Of a DNA stretch of 64,000 bases, positions 52,893 to 62,684 are shown piece by piece (position 1 is the stretch's first letter; the number at the start of each line of letters is the position of its first letter). The stretch comes from Sphingobacteriia bacterium RIFOXYC2_FULL_35_18 (GTDB lineage: Bacteria > Bacteroidota > Bacteroidia > Chitinophagales > Chitinophagaceae). The stretch covers positions 175,210-239,209 of the forward strand of contig MIAG01000002.1 in NCBI GenBank assembly GCA_001829005.1, in the 5' to 3' direction. Both the position numbers and the translations under genes were made by a program. The notes beneath the pieces were generated by a model. It did not search any database, was not told where the DNA came from, and saw only the letters and a list, made by a program, of their open reading frames with translations.

Positions 52893-55748
52893 TTAGTATC
52901 CCAACCCCCAATCTCTACCTTTTAAAACAGCAGGCACTCCTTCCGCTATCCATTTAGCAGGCTTATCTCCTTTTAGTAAATAATCAAAAAATTGCTGTTC
53001 GCGTATTTGAATATCCTTTCGATTTCTACGCTCTACTAAATTATGGTCTTCATTGTTATAATTCAACATCCAAACAGGCTTTCCTAATCTTCTAAGCGCT
53101 GTAAACATTTCAATTCCCTGGTACCAAGGAACTGCTCCGTCCGCATCATTATGCATGATAACAACAGGCGTTTTTACTTTCGGGAAATGAAATAATGGTG
53201 AGTTTTCTATGTACAAATTGGGTTTCTCCCATAATGTAGCACCAATTCTACTCTGTGTTTTTTCATATTGAAACTGTCTATTTAAACCAGTACCCCAACG
53301 GATTCCACCATAAGCACTAGTCATATTTGCAACAGGGGCACCTGCCCAAGCTGCAGCATATAAATTGGTACGTGTAATCAAATGTGCAATTTGATATCCA
53401 CCCCAACTTTGGCCCTGTAACCCTAATTTGGTACTATCCACATATCCTTTTGCAACCAATGCCCTTGTTCCACTTACAATATAATCATATGCACCTTGAC
53501 CAGGATATCCAGTTTTATACCAAATGTCTGGGACAAACACAATGTATCCTCTGCTAACAAAAAATGGAATATTTAATCTTGAAGGAGTTGGCGCAGGTGC
53601 ACTATATCCGTATAATCCATCGCTGCTTCTTTCATAGAAATAGGCAATCATTGGATATTTTTTGTTTGGATCAAAATCTTCTGGCTTATACACAATTCCT
53701 TCAGCTGTTTTTCCTGTATAAGCTTTCCATGTGAATAATTCAGCTGTTCCCCAATTATATTGAGATTGCTGAGGATTAGGTTGATGCAAAGATTGTGCTG
53801 TTTGCACATCTTGTAGAATTGAATTTGGCTGCCAATCTATAACAGAAATATTTGATGAACGCTGAAATGTTTCTGTTCCAAAACTAATTACCGCGGCATC
53901 TTTAGCTTTAGACACAGCAGAAATCCTCAAAGGCAAAGTAGCAGTTGAAGCAGCTATATCAAACAAAGTACCCATTATATGCGTCTTTAAACCAGCCCCC
54001 TTATTCTTTCTATTGAAAACGTTTAGCATTAAAGTTTGATTCTTTTTAATAAATCTAGCTTCTCTATCTAAAGTAATATTTCTTAAAACAAGATTATTTT
54101 TTCTACCTAACCCACCGGTAATATTAATAGAAGGTTTTGCTCCCATTGGATCAATTTGCCAAATATCAAATTGATCATAAATCAATAATGATTCATCATT
54201 TTCCAACCAACCAACTACCCCATAAGCATTAGGATCATCTGGAACATCATTTTCAATATCATATAATGGCACTTTAATATCAGCAGCGATGGGGGTCATT
54301 TTTTGAGACTCACTTGCATAGGCAGAATATTTTTTCTTTACTTCATCATACACAACTAAGTATTTGCCTGTTGATGAAGGATAAGTATTCCCTTTTATAT
54401 CGCGAAGTATCAATTGCTTATTTCCAGTTAATGGATTAATGGCATACAAATCAGCAAACGAAGCCCCTTGCCACTGGGAAGCAATTCTTTTTCCCTCGTC
54501 TGATACCCCATAAAAAACAGCCCCATCTCCTTCATTCGTTTGAATAATACTTCTAAAAGCTGGACTACCAATTTGCACTACTGTACCTTTATCAAAATCA
54601 AATCTTGCCAAATAAGCTCGATTGAGCTCTTGCTGTAGGTTACGCAATTGAAAAGGCTGTAAATAATCGTCTTTATAATGCCATACGTCAACACTTACTT
54701 TTTCAAGGTCAGGCGTGATAGTATCTTTTACAGGCAAAATTGGGCCAGTCCCAAAAAATAACCGATTCCCTGTTTTACTAAAGCTAATTGCTTGTGTATT
54801 CTCACTTAATTTGAAATTTGTAGGCATACCACTGGTATTTTTTTGTACCAATAAAACAGCGCTATCTGTACCATCCTTGTGGTAATATAATTTATAAAAT
54901 TTTTGAAGTGATTTAGTACTACTGTCTCTCTCGGCAATAAATGCCAATTGATTTCCAACCTCATCCATTCTATAAGCTTTGGCATCATTAAATCCAGTTA
55001 AAACAATTGCCTTTTTCTTATTCATCAAATCAACTTTAACTACTTGGGGTTTAATTTTAGCATCGCCAGTCTTTTTGGTAGTTTCAAGTAACAAAATATT
55101 TCCTTTTTTATTAAAGAAATATTCACTTACTAAATGATAAACAATAGTATCACCTGTTATTAAATTTTGAACTACTAAATCTGTTCCTTCTTCAAAAGGT
55201 TCTGTAGCAACTCTTGGTGTGGGGGGAGCAACGGGCCCTAATGACTTAGCTGAACTATCTGTTTGAGTATTCTTTGGTGCTGGAGTGGCCGGCTTTTTTT
55301 CTAAATGATAAGCAAGAAACTGCGCTTGCTCATCTGAAATTTTAAAACTTTTAACCTGCGCTACTTTGGTAATTTTACCAGTGTTTAAATCTACAATTGC
55401 CAAAGAATCCTTAGGCATTTCGTCAGGACGCTTCTTTTTAATTTTAGCTTCTCTAGTATCTTTAAAAAATGGTTTAATTCTACAAATCAAAAAACGACTA
55501 TTGTCGGTCATATTAGCGTTGTATCCTCTTGCAATTTCAGCTACATTAGATCCATCTTTTTTCTTGATGTACAAGTGTCCATCACCTTCTTGAGGCACAA
55601 CTGTAAAAGCAATATAGTTTCCATTATCGCTAATTAAACGTTCTGCAATATTTTGCCATCCATCATATACACTATGATCCAATGGTTTTTTTTGAGCTGA
55701 ACTAGCAATAGTCAGGAATAAGAAAACAATAAATGGGGTAAGTCTCAT
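52893..55748 (-). CDS. S9 family peptidase (large prolyl oligopeptidase-like)
   Basis: 951 residues. Signal peptide (MRLTPFIVFLFLTIASSAQ), long beta-propeller region with a Pro-rich linker around residue 165 ('KKPATPAPKNTQTD'), and a C-terminal catalytic domain with Ser in 'LGLQGQSWGGYQIAHL', Asp in 'VIMHNDADGAVPW' and His in 'NNEDHNLVERR'. All three catalytic residues are present. It is periplasmic. The frame has an ATG two codons upstream (55754). Confidence 0.9.
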   Translation of the reverse strand: MRLTPFIVFLFLTIASSAQKKPLDHSVYDGWQNIAERLISDNGNYIAFTVVPQEGDGHLYIKKKDGSNVAEIARGYNANMTDNSRFLICRIKPFFKDTREAKIKKKRPDEMPKDSLAIVDLNTGKITKVAQVKSFKISDEQAQFLAYHLEKKPATPAPKNTQTDSSAKSLGPVAPPTPRVATEPFEEGTDLVVQNLITGDTIVYHLVSEYFFNKKGNILLLETTKKTGDAKIKPQVVKVDLMNKKKAIVLTGFNDAKAYRMDEVGNQLAFIAERDSSTKSLQKFYKLYYHKDGTDSAVLLVQKNTSGMPTNFKLSENTQAISFSKTGNRLFFGTGPILPVKDTITPDLEKVSVDVWHYKDDYLQPFQLRNLQQELNRAYLARFDFDKGTVVQIGSPAFRSIIQTNEGDGAVFYGVSDEGKRIASQWQGASFADLYAINPLTGNKQLILRDIKGNTYPSSTGKYLVVYDEVKKKYSAYASESQKMTPIAADIKVPLYDIENDVPDDPNAYGVVGWLENDESLLIYDQFDIWQIDPMGAKPSINITGGLGRKNNLVLRNITLDREARFIKKNQTLMLNVFNRKNKGAGLKTHIMGTLFDIAASTATLPLRISAVSKAKDAAVISFGTETFQRSSNISVIDWQPNSILQDVQTAQSLHQPNPQQSQYNWGTAELFTWKAYTGKTAEGIVYKPEDFDPNKKYPMIAYFYERSSDGLYGYSAPAPTPSRLNIPFFVSRGYIVFVPDIWYKTGYPGQGAYDYIVSGTRALVAKGYVDSTKLGLQGQSWGGYQIAHLITRTNLYAAAWAGAPVANMTSAYGGIRWGTGLNRQFQYEKTQSRIGATLWEKPNLYIENSPLFHFPKVKTPVVIMHNDADGAVPWYQGIEMFTALRRLGKPVWMLNYNNEDHNLVERRNRKDIQIREQQFFDYLLKGDKPAKWIAEGVPAVLKGRDWGLGY

Positions 55749-55836
55749 GTTCATATTAATTTTGGATATTCCGAAGATAATTAAACAATAGGCAAAACCT
55801 ATTGTTGAACTTAGGTATTTGATAAATGGACGAATT

Positions 55837-58287
55837 ATGAAGCATTTCTCTTTGTTACTAGTGATACTATTTACCCTATTTCAATCAAAAGCACAAAACA
55901 CCGGTGTTTTTTCTGGAATAATTATAGATAAACAATTACAAAAGCCCATACAAGGCGCTGTGGTTAAATTGGTTCAATTAGAGAAATCAGTAATTACAGA
56001 TAGTGCGGGTAAGTTCCAATTTAATCAAATCAAATCTGGATATTACTCATTCATTTTCAGCGCATTAGGATACTCAACTCAATCAAAATTCAATGTAACA
56101 ATTGCCAGTGGAAATGAAAATACGATGGTAATTGAATTAGAATCAACTGTTCAAGAATTGTCAGCTGTAACCGTAAACAGCACCAATCGGAACAAATCGG
56201 CAAAAGCAGCTACATTAGAAACTCCACTTAGTGTTCAAAGATTAACCAGCGAAGAAATAAAAGCCAACCCAGGAGGAAACTTTGATATATCTAGAGTAAT
56301 ACAAGCATTGCCTGGCGTAGGAGGCTCATCTAGTACTGCTGGATTCAGAAACGATATCATCATAAGAGGCGGGGCACCTAATGAAAATGTATTTTATTTA
56401 GATGGAATAGAAATTCCGGTTATCAATCACTTTGCAACACAGGGCAGTGCGGGAGGACCAACTGGAATTTTAAACGTCAGTTTTATTGAAGAAGTCAAAC
56501 TTTCTTCTTCAGCATTTGATGCAAGATTTGACAACACGCTTTCTTCTGTATTTGAATTTAAACAGAAGCGAGGCAACAGTAATCGAGTACAAGGAAATAT
56601 TCGCTTAAGCGGTACAGAGTTAGCAACTACTTTTGATGGGCCAATTGGAAAATCGGGCAAAACCACTTTCTTAGCATCGGCTAGAAGAAGCTATTTACAA
56701 TTACTATTCAAAGCAATTGATTTACCTATTAGACCTAATTATTGGGATTTTCAATATAAAATTGCTCATCAGCTAAGTAAAAAAACAACCCTAACCCTAC
56801 TAGGCGTAGGGGCAATCGATGAGTTTAATTTTGCTGCCCCTAAAGAAGCTACACCAGAAAAATTATACGTACTGAACAGCAACCCATCTATTCAACAGTG
56901 GAATTATACAATTGGAGCATCAGTTAGGCATCAATTAACAAATGGTTATTGGAACTTGGCAATTAGTAGAAACGCATTCAATAACCAATTAGAAAAATTC
57001 GAAAACAACTTGGGCCCAATCAGGGGCAATAAAACACTTGCGTTAAAGTCTACCGAAGTAGAAAACAAATTAAGATTTGATGTAAACCAAACATTTTATG
57101 GATTTAAATTGAGCTATGGGCTCGTAGCACAATTGGTTTCTTTCAATAATAATACCAATCAATTAATTAGTAACGCCATTGTAGACAACAACAACAATAT
57201 TGTTCAACCTGCAGTTATTTACAATTTTAATAGCAAAATTCAGTTTGCAAGAATGGGCGCATTTACTCAGGTAGGAAAACGTTTTTTGGATAACAGATTG
57301 GGGATAAGTGCGGGTATTCGATTTGACCAAAACACATTTACTCAAACAGGCATGAATCCGTTAAAAACATTATCGCCAAGGGTTGCAGCAAGTTATGTAA
57401 TCACAGATAAAATTACTTTCAATGCATCAATTGGAACCTATTTTAAAATGCTTCCATATACTGCTCTTGGATATCAAAATAACAATAATGAATTGGTTAA
57501 CAAAAACACCGATTATACTCAAAGTACCCATTATGTGGCTGGATTTGAATACCTGCCATCAACTGCTACTCGATTTACAGTAGAGGGCTTCTACAAACAA
57601 TACAATAATGTACCCATTAGTGTTAGAAATGGCATTAGCTTATCAAACCAAGGGGCAGACTTTAATGTGTTAGGAAATGAAGCAGTGAATACAACAGGTA
57701 GAGGTAAAGCCTATGGCTTTGAATTTTTTGCACAACAAAAACTTACACAACGATTTTATGGAGTGTTCAGCTATACCTGGTTTGTAAGTAAGTATACCAA
57801 TGCCAATAATACCTATACTTCAAGTTCATGGGATAATCGACATTTATTAAGTGCTGTGATTGGATACAAAATGAAAAGAAACTGGGAAATCGGGCTCAAA
57901 TTTAGGTACCAAGGTGGAGTACCCTTTACACCCTATGATTTAATTGCAAGTAGACAGAACTACCTAGCACTAGGAACAGGCATTCCCGATTACAATAATA
58001 TTAACACCCAACGTTTAAACGCATTCAATAGTAGTGATATTAGAATAGATAAAAAATGGTATTACAAGAGATTTACCTTAGACTTATTTGTAGATATTAC
58101 CAATTGGTATTTAGCTAAAAGTCCAGCACAAGCATCCTATACCTTTCAACGGAATACTACTAACACTGGCTTTCTTACAACTGATGGACAACCTATACAA
58201 AATAATGGCAGCAATGCAATACCGTTCTTATTAAGTAATAATGATGCAAACGTTACGCCAACTATTGGATTTATTATTGAGTTTTAG
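55837..58287 (+). CDS. TonB-dependent receptor
   Basis: About 816 residues. Signal peptide (MKHFSLLLVILFTLFQSKAQ), a carboxypeptidase-regulatory-like domain ('GIIIDKQLQKPIQGAVVKL'), a canonical plug ('TPLSVQRLTSEEIKANPGG', 'DIIIRGGAPNENVFYLDGIE') and a C-terminal beta-barrel ending in an aromatic residue (IIEF). The clear plug makes this a truer TonB-dependent receptor than the two other barrel proteins. The substrate is unknown and no SusD gene is adjacent. The frame is open six codons upstream (55819). Its end overlaps the convergent EamA gene by 14 bp. Confidence 0.92.
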   Translation: MKHFSLLLVILFTLFQSKAQNTGVFSGIIIDKQLQKPIQGAVVKLVQLEKSVITDSAGKFQFNQIKSGYYSFIFSALGYSTQSKFNVTIASGNENTMVIELESTVQELSAVTVNSTNRNKSAKAATLETPLSVQRLTSEEIKANPGGNFDISRVIQALPGVGGSSSTAGFRNDIIIRGGAPNENVFYLDGIEIPVINHFATQGSAGGPTGILNVSFIEEVKLSSSAFDARFDNTLSSVFEFKQKRGNSNRVQGNIRLSGTELATTFDGPIGKSGKTTFLASARRSYLQLLFKAIDLPIRPNYWDFQYKIAHQLSKKTTLTLLGVGAIDEFNFAAPKEATPEKLYVLNSNPSIQQWNYTIGASVRHQLTNGYWNLAISRNAFNNQLEKFENNLGPIRGNKTLALKSTEVENKLRFDVNQTFYGFKLSYGLVAQLVSFNNNTNQLISNAIVDNNNNIVQPAVIYNFNSKIQFARMGAFTQVGKRFLDNRLGISAGIRFDQNTFTQTGMNPLKTLSPRVAASYVITDKITFNASIGTYFKMLPYTALGYQNNNNELVNKNTDYTQSTHYVAGFEYLPSTATRFTVEGFYKQYNNVPISVRNGISLSNQGADFNVLGNEAVNTTGRGKAYGFEFFAQQKLTQRFYGVFSYTWFVSKYTNANNTYTSSSWDNRHLLSAVIGYKMKRNWEIGLKFRYQGGVPFTPYDLIASRQNYLALGTGIPDYNNINTQRLNAFNSSDIRIDKKWYYKRFTLDLFVDITNWYLAKSPAQASYTFQRNTTNTGFLTTDGQPIQNNGSNAIPFLLSNNDANVTPTIGFIIEF

Positions 58288-59155
58288 TTTTGTTCTTGAA
58301 TACAACTCTTATCATTTGTAATACAACTGATAAGATAATTAATGCAACCCCATAATAAAAGCTTTTAGAGAGGTGTTTATTTTCGTCAAATAAAACAAAC
58401 GCCATAATGATTGCATAAACTGGTTCTAAATTTAGACTTAGGTTTTGGGTAAATGCAGAAACTTTTTTTAAAGAGTCTAGCATGAGCTGCATTGCTACTA
58501 TGGTGCAAAGCCAACTCAATACAATTAACCATCCCCAATCTGATAATGTAGGAATTAGACTCATTTCAGGAAAAAAATAGCCATAAGCCGGCATTAGCAA
58601 AGTTAGAACCAGCAAGCCTCCCGTTAATTCATATAACATAATCACAAGGGGCTCTGCTTTATTCACTTGTTTTTTATTTAGCACAGAAAACAATGCAGCT
58701 AAAAATGCAGAAATAATTCCTACAATAATTCCGGTTTGATAACGCTGATCAAAATGAAAAATCAGGTAAATACCCAATAAACTAATTAGCCCTAAACCAA
58801 GTTCTGCCCATTGTATTTTTTTAGTAACCAATAAAGGCTCTAATAAAGCAGTAAATAGGCCTGTTGCAGAAAAACAAACTAATCCAATAGAGACATTCGA
58901 TAATTTAATACTTCCATAAAAAGCGACCCAATGTAATGCAATTAAGCAGCCAATTAATAAAAATCGAATAACAGTACTTTTTGGGAGTTGGGCAGACTTG
59001 CCAGTTATTTTAAATAATACCGATAAGCTAACTACGGTAATCATGATTCTATACCAAACCAAACTCATTTCATTCAAACTAATCAAAACACCTAATATAC
59101 CGGTAAAGCCTGCTAAAAAAACAGAGATATGTAATTTGATTAGTGCTTGCTTCAC
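58274..59155 (-). CDS. EamA/DMT-family transporter
   Basis: 293 residues with about ten hydrophobic segments in two five-helix halves, the EamA (DMT) layout. 'NEMSLVWYRIMITVVSLSVLF' in part and 'ALHWVAFYGSIKLSNVSIGL' are typical of the first half; 'SLNLEPVYAIIMAFVLFDE' (in part) is typical of the second. Substrates of DMT exporters include amino acids and metabolites, but none can be assigned. It is the last gene of a minus-strand run (mpl, exonuclease, glycosyltransferase, transporter), 8 nt after the glycosyltransferase. Confidence 0.86.
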   Translation of the reverse strand: MKQALIKLHISVFLAGFTGILGVLISLNEMSLVWYRIMITVVSLSVLFKITGKSAQLPKSTVIRFLLIGCLIALHWVAFYGSIKLSNVSIGLVCFSATGLFTALLEPLLVTKKIQWAELGLGLISLLGIYLIFHFDQRYQTGIIVGIISAFLAALFSVLNKKQVNKAEPLVIMLYELTGGLLVLTLLMPAYGYFFPEMSLIPTLSDWGWLIVLSWLCTIVAMQLMLDSLKKVSAFTQNLSLNLEPVYAIIMAFVLFDENKHLSKSFYYGVALIILSVVLQMIRVVFKNKTKTQ

Positions 59156-59163
59156 AATTATAT

Positions 59164-59907
59164 TTAATTGGCTTTAACTCGTTTCCGATAATTTTTAAAC
59201 ATACTCTGCCACTGAATACTAATCACCCCAAGTACCCCTTCTTTAATAATTCCCTTATTCATTTTACTCACCCCTATCTTTCTATCTCTAAAAATGATGG
59301 GGACTTCTTTAATAGTAAATCCAAGCTTCCAAGCGGCAAATTTCATTTCAATTTGAAATGCATAGCCAACAAATGAAATCATGTCGAAATTGATGGCTTC
59401 TAATACTTCCCGTTTATAGCAAACAAAACCTGCAGTAGGATCTTGAACGGGCATCCATGTAAGCATTTTTGTATACAATGCTCCTCCCCTTGAATACAAC
59501 TGCCTATCCCATGGCCAATTTTCTGTTTGTCCTCCTTTTACATACCTACTTCCTACTGCTACTTGAGCTCCATCTGTTTTACAAGACATATACAATCTTT
59601 CTAAATCATTGGGGTCATGCGAAAAATCTGCATCCATTTCAAAAATAAATTGATAGTCTCGATTCAAACACCATTTAAATCCGTGTATATATGCAGTACC
59701 AAGCCCGAGCTTACCTTTTCGTTCTTCCAAAAATAATTGTTGGGGATACAACTGAGTTAATTGTTTTACAATTGTTGCCGTGCCATCAGGTGACCCATCG
59801 TCTATAACTAATATATGATAACCTTGATTCAAGGAAAAAACTGCTTGAATAATGGAAGCAATATTATCCTTCTCATTAAAAGTGGGTATGATTACAATTT
59901 TTTCCAA
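59164..59907 (-). CDS. polyprenol-phosphate mannosyltransferase-like glycosyltransferase (GT2)
   Basis: 247 residues, soluble GT-A fold. 'VIIPTFNEKDNIASII' and 'LVIDDGSPDGTATIV' bind the nucleotide; 'FEMDADFSHDPNDL' holds the DxD metal site; 'VGSRYVKGG' and 'PTAGFVCYKREVLEA' are characteristic of Dpm1-like enzymes. No C-terminal membrane helix is present. It may make a lipid-linked sugar donor, possibly used by a GT-C enzyme such as the DUF2723 protein, which is speculation. Starts 3 nt after the exonuclease stop. Confidence 0.88.
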   Translation of the reverse strand: MEKIVIIPTFNEKDNIASIIQAVFSLNQGYHILVIDDGSPDGTATIVKQLTQLYPQQLFLEERKGKLGLGTAYIHGFKWCLNRDYQFIFEMDADFSHDPNDLERLYMSCKTDGAQVAVGSRYVKGGQTENWPWDRQLYSRGGALYTKMLTWMPVQDPTAGFVCYKREVLEAINFDMISFVGYAFQIEMKFAAWKLGFTIKEVPIIFRDRKIGVSKMNKGIIKEGVLGVISIQWQSMFKNYRKRVKAN

Positions 59908-59910
59908 TGC

Positions 59911-60678
59911 CTATTTCTTCAGTAAAGTTCTGTTTAAAATTTCTGTGAGCTTTTGTTTCGTATTCATTGCAAAATCACCCTTCATCATCCAATCATAATA
60001 TTGAGGCTCTTCTTTTAATACTTGTGTTACAGGCTTCCCTTTATGTTTCCCAAAATTGAATACTTCAATTCCATTTTCTTTCACAAATCTTCTTGCAAAG
60101 TCTACAATATCATCTTCGCCAGTAAACTTAACTATACTGTCTACAGTATCCCCTATTTGAGGATATCTTTCAATTTGAGCTTCTAATACTTCCCAAGTAG
60201 CTGTTGCATCTACTTCTGCGCTATGAGCTCCATCTAATACCTTATTGCAATAAAATTTATAAGCTGCTCCAAGGGTTCTTTGTTCCATCATATGAAACAC
60301 TTTCTGCACATCTACCAATTTTCGCCCATCTGCCGAAAATGAAACGCCTGCTCTTAAAAATTCTTCAATTAACATGGGTACATCAAATCGATTGCTATTA
60401 TAGCCACCCATATCACAATTGTCCATGAACTGTTTAATTTCATTGGCAACCTGTTTAAAACTAGGTGCGTCTTTAACCATATCATCAGTTATTCCATGAA
60501 CATCAGATGCACCAGAAGGAATTGGGATAAGTGGGTTAATTAATTTTCGCTTCACTTGTCTTGTTCCATCAGGCAAAATTTTTACGATGGCTATTTCAAC
60601 AATTCTGTCATTACTGATATTTACACCAGTTGTCTCAAGATCAATAAATGCGATGGGTCTGGTTAAATTTAATTTCAT
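59911..60678 (-). CDS. DEDDh 3'-5' exonuclease (DNA polymerase III epsilon-like)
   Basis: 255 residues. Exo I 'AFIDLETTGVNISNDRIVEIA' (D-E, in part), Exo II 'GYNSNRFDVPMLIEEF', and Exo III 'AHSAEVDATATWEVLEA' (H-D) are all present, so the nuclease site looks intact. The C-terminal 'FGKHKGKPVTQVLKEEPQYYDWMMKGDF' region (in part) is a DUF3820-like extension. It could be a proofreading-type or RNase T-like nuclease. It lies 2 nt after mpl. Confidence 0.88.
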   Translation of the reverse strand: MKLNLTRPIAFIDLETTGVNISNDRIVEIAIVKILPDGTRQVKRKLINPLIPIPSGASDVHGITDDMVKDAPSFKQVANEIKQFMDNCDMGGYNSNRFDVPMLIEEFLRAGVSFSADGRKLVDVQKVFHMMEQRTLGAAYKFYCNKVLDGAHSAEVDATATWEVLEAQIERYPQIGDTVDSIVKFTGEDDIVDFARRFVKENGIEVFNFGKHKGKPVTQVLKEEPQYYDWMMKGDFAMNTKQKLTEILNRTLLKK

Positions 60679-60680
60679 TG

Positions 60681-62054
60681 TTATCCTTCAGAATGATTAT
60701 TGATGATTGCTTTGGCCAACGAATTTATGTTTAATCCATCATAATTACCACTACTCATGAATAGAATATTTGCATCATGATTAGGTATGTTTAATAACCA
60801 TTTTTCTAACTCACTCTTTTCATTCATTACAATAAGACCTGGCTTACCAAATCCCTCTACAACTTTTTGTGCAGGCAATTCGGGCATTTGCTTGATTTCC
60901 AATGCATGTTTAGCATAAAATACAACACTCTCATCTAATTCTTCTAATGCGCCCTTGTATTCATTCATGAAATGAACATTTAAGCTACTATAGGTATGTA
61001 ACTCAAGAATCCCATATAATCTTCGCTCAGGAAATTGTTGCTTAACTGCTTGAACCGTAGCTTTCACTTTGCTTGGCGCATGTGCAAAATCTCTATAAAT
61101 ACGCATAGTGTCATTCCACTCTAATAACTCTAATCTTTTAGCTGCCCCAGTGAAATCTTTCATTGATTCTAAAAAATCAATGGTACTAACACCAAGTTCA
61201 GCACATGCATAATAAGCTGCAAAGCAATTCATTAAATTATGGTTTCCAAAAACACTTAAAGGACCTTTATAAGAACCTATTTCAATTGTAGTAATTCCAT
61301 TTTCAATTGTAAACGGGGGAACTTGATAAGGTTGGTAAAGAATATCATCACGGCGGTTATTGGCAACTAAATTCGCTAATACTTCATCTGATTCATTGTA
61401 AATAAGTATTCCTCCTTTTTCAATTCGATTAATGAAAATGAGGAACTGTTCTAAATAGAAATCAAAAGTGGGAAACACATTAATATGATCCCAGGCTATT
61501 CCTGTAAGAATGGCAATATGTGGATATAAAAAGTGAAACTTGGGCTTTTTCTCAATTGCACTTGCAGGGTATTCGTCTCCTTCACAAACAATAATTGGCG
61601 CGTCTGTAATATTTACAGATTGTTCAAATCCAGACAGTTTTGCTCCCACCAAGTAATCGAAAGCAAGTTGCTGCTTTTTAAGCACATGCATAATCATGCT
61701 TGTAGTTGTGGTTTTACCATGACTTCCCCCAACCACTACTCGCTTTTTTTGTAAAGACTCTTTATAAATATATTCTGGGAATGAATAAATATTTAAGCCT
61801 AAAGTCTTGGCTTTCAATAGTTCAGGGTTATCTGCACGAGCATGCATTCCTAAAATAACGGCATCCAATTGGGGTTGAATTAAATTATCATCCCAACCAA
61901 TTTTGGCAGGCAATAAACCCGCTTCCTTTAAATTACTTAAGGCTGGTTCAAATATCTCATCATCCGTTCCCGTCACTTCGTACCCTTTTTTACTTAATGC
62001 GATGGCTAATTGATGCATTACACTACCACCAATTGAAATAAAATGAACCTTCAT
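60681..62054 (-). CDS. mpl: UDP-N-acetylmuramate:L-alanyl-gamma-D-glutamyl-meso-diaminopimelate ligase
   Basis: 457 residues, Mur-ligase fold used in peptidoglycan recycling. 'MKVHFISIGGSVMHQLAIAL' starts the N-domain; 'VVGGSHGKTTTTSMI' is the ATP P-loop; 'ICEGDEYPASAIEKKPKF' in part and 'DFAHAPSKVKATVQAV' are Mpl/MurC signatures. The frame is open to 62174, but the ATG at 62054 matches the conserved family start and avoids overlap with the divergent lipoprotein region. First gene of a minus-strand run of four. Confidence 0.93.
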   Translation of the reverse strand: MKVHFISIGGSVMHQLAIALSKKGYEVTGTDDEIFEPALSNLKEAGLLPAKIGWDDNLIQPQLDAVILGMHARADNPELLKAKTLGLNIYSFPEYIYKESLQKKRVVVGGSHGKTTTTSMIMHVLKKQQLAFDYLVGAKLSGFEQSVNITDAPIIVCEGDEYPASAIEKKPKFHFLYPHIAILTGIAWDHINVFPTFDFYLEQFLIFINRIEKGGILIYNESDEVLANLVANNRRDDILYQPYQVPPFTIENGITTIEIGSYKGPLSVFGNHNLMNCFAAYYACAELGVSTIDFLESMKDFTGAAKRLELLEWNDTMRIYRDFAHAPSKVKATVQAVKQQFPERRLYGILELHTYSSLNVHFMNEYKGALEELDESVVFYAKHALEIKQMPELPAQKVVEGFGKPGLIVMNEKSELEKWLLNIPNHDANILFMSSGNYDGLNINSLAKAIINNHSEG

Positions 62055-62130
62055 ACGTTTATATTTATGGAATTTTATATTTTTAACAATATCAATGACG
62101 TTAACAGGCTGCATATTCACCTGAATCAAT

Positions 62131-62138
62131 ATCTTTGT
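62131..62138 (+). promoter_or_regulatory. -7 promoter element upstream of the small lipoprotein
   Basis: TATCTTTG, an exact TAnnTTTG, 39 nt before the ATG at 62178. No good -33 element at the expected distance. Confidence 0.35.
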
Positions 62139-62177
62139 TTCACTGCAAAATACAGCTTCCAACACAAAGCCCAACGT

Positions 62178-62297
62178 ATGAAAAAGATTAGCCTCATTAT
62201 TTTACTTGCCGCTTTTACAAGTGTACTTTTGAGTTCTTGTGCATCCGTTAAAGGCAAAGGTTGCCCAACTACCAATCCACGTTATTTCAGGGGATAA
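62178..62297 (+). CDS. 39-residue predicted lipoprotein
   Basis: A small ORF beginning MKKISLIILLAAF and carrying a lipobox LSSC, with C21 as the acylated Cys. Mature protein is only 19 residues with a second Cys, ending in 'KGCPTTNPRYFRG'. The signal is textbook, so the gene is likely real although tiny. The frame remains open to 62043, but the ATG at 62178 begins the signal peptide. It precedes the bacilliredoxin-like gene by 35 nt. Confidence 0.72.
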   Translation: MKKISLIILLAAFTSVLLSSCASVKGKGCPTTNPRYFRG

Positions 62298-62332
62298 GCT
62301 ATAAAAGAATTAATTTTGCAGAAAGTATTTGC

Positions 62333-62662
62333 ATGAATTGGATTCCTTTAACAGAAATAGCTCAATTAGAGCAGATTAGTAAAACTTCGTTTGACACTCC
62401 TCAAATTATTTTCAAACACAGTACACGTTGCAGTATCAGTTCAATGGCTTTGAATAGATTAGAAAGAGAAACGCCTCCTTCTAATGCTGATTTCCACTTC
62501 CTCGACTTAATAAAAAACCGTAATATTTCAAATGCTATAGCGGAAAAGTTTAGTGTATATCATGAGTCTCCACAAATTTTAGTAATTAAAAATGGAGAAT
62601 GCATTTACGACGAAAGCCATCAAGGTATTAGTATGATGGAGATAGCAGAACAAGTTGCATAA
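62333..62662 (+). CDS. bacilliredoxin-like protein (YtxJ/BrxC family)
   Basis: 109 residues with a thioredoxin-like fold. The 'FKHSTRCSISSMALNRLE' segment is the family's active-site region, a monothiol Cys in the CSIS motif. 'SPQILVIKNGECIYDESH' is the conserved C-terminal part (cis-Pro 'SPQ'). The family removes bacillithiol from protein mixed disulfides. No bacillithiol synthesis gene is in the window. The ATG at 62333 is 14 nt after an exact -7 element (TAATTTTG, 62311-62318). Confidence 0.85.
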   Translation: MNWIPLTEIAQLEQISKTSFDTPQIIFKHSTRCSISSMALNRLERETPPSNADFHFLDLIKNRNISNAIAEKFSVYHESPQILVIKNGECIYDESHQGISMMEIAEQVA

Positions 62663-62684
62663 TCTATTGTATAAATTAAATTCT

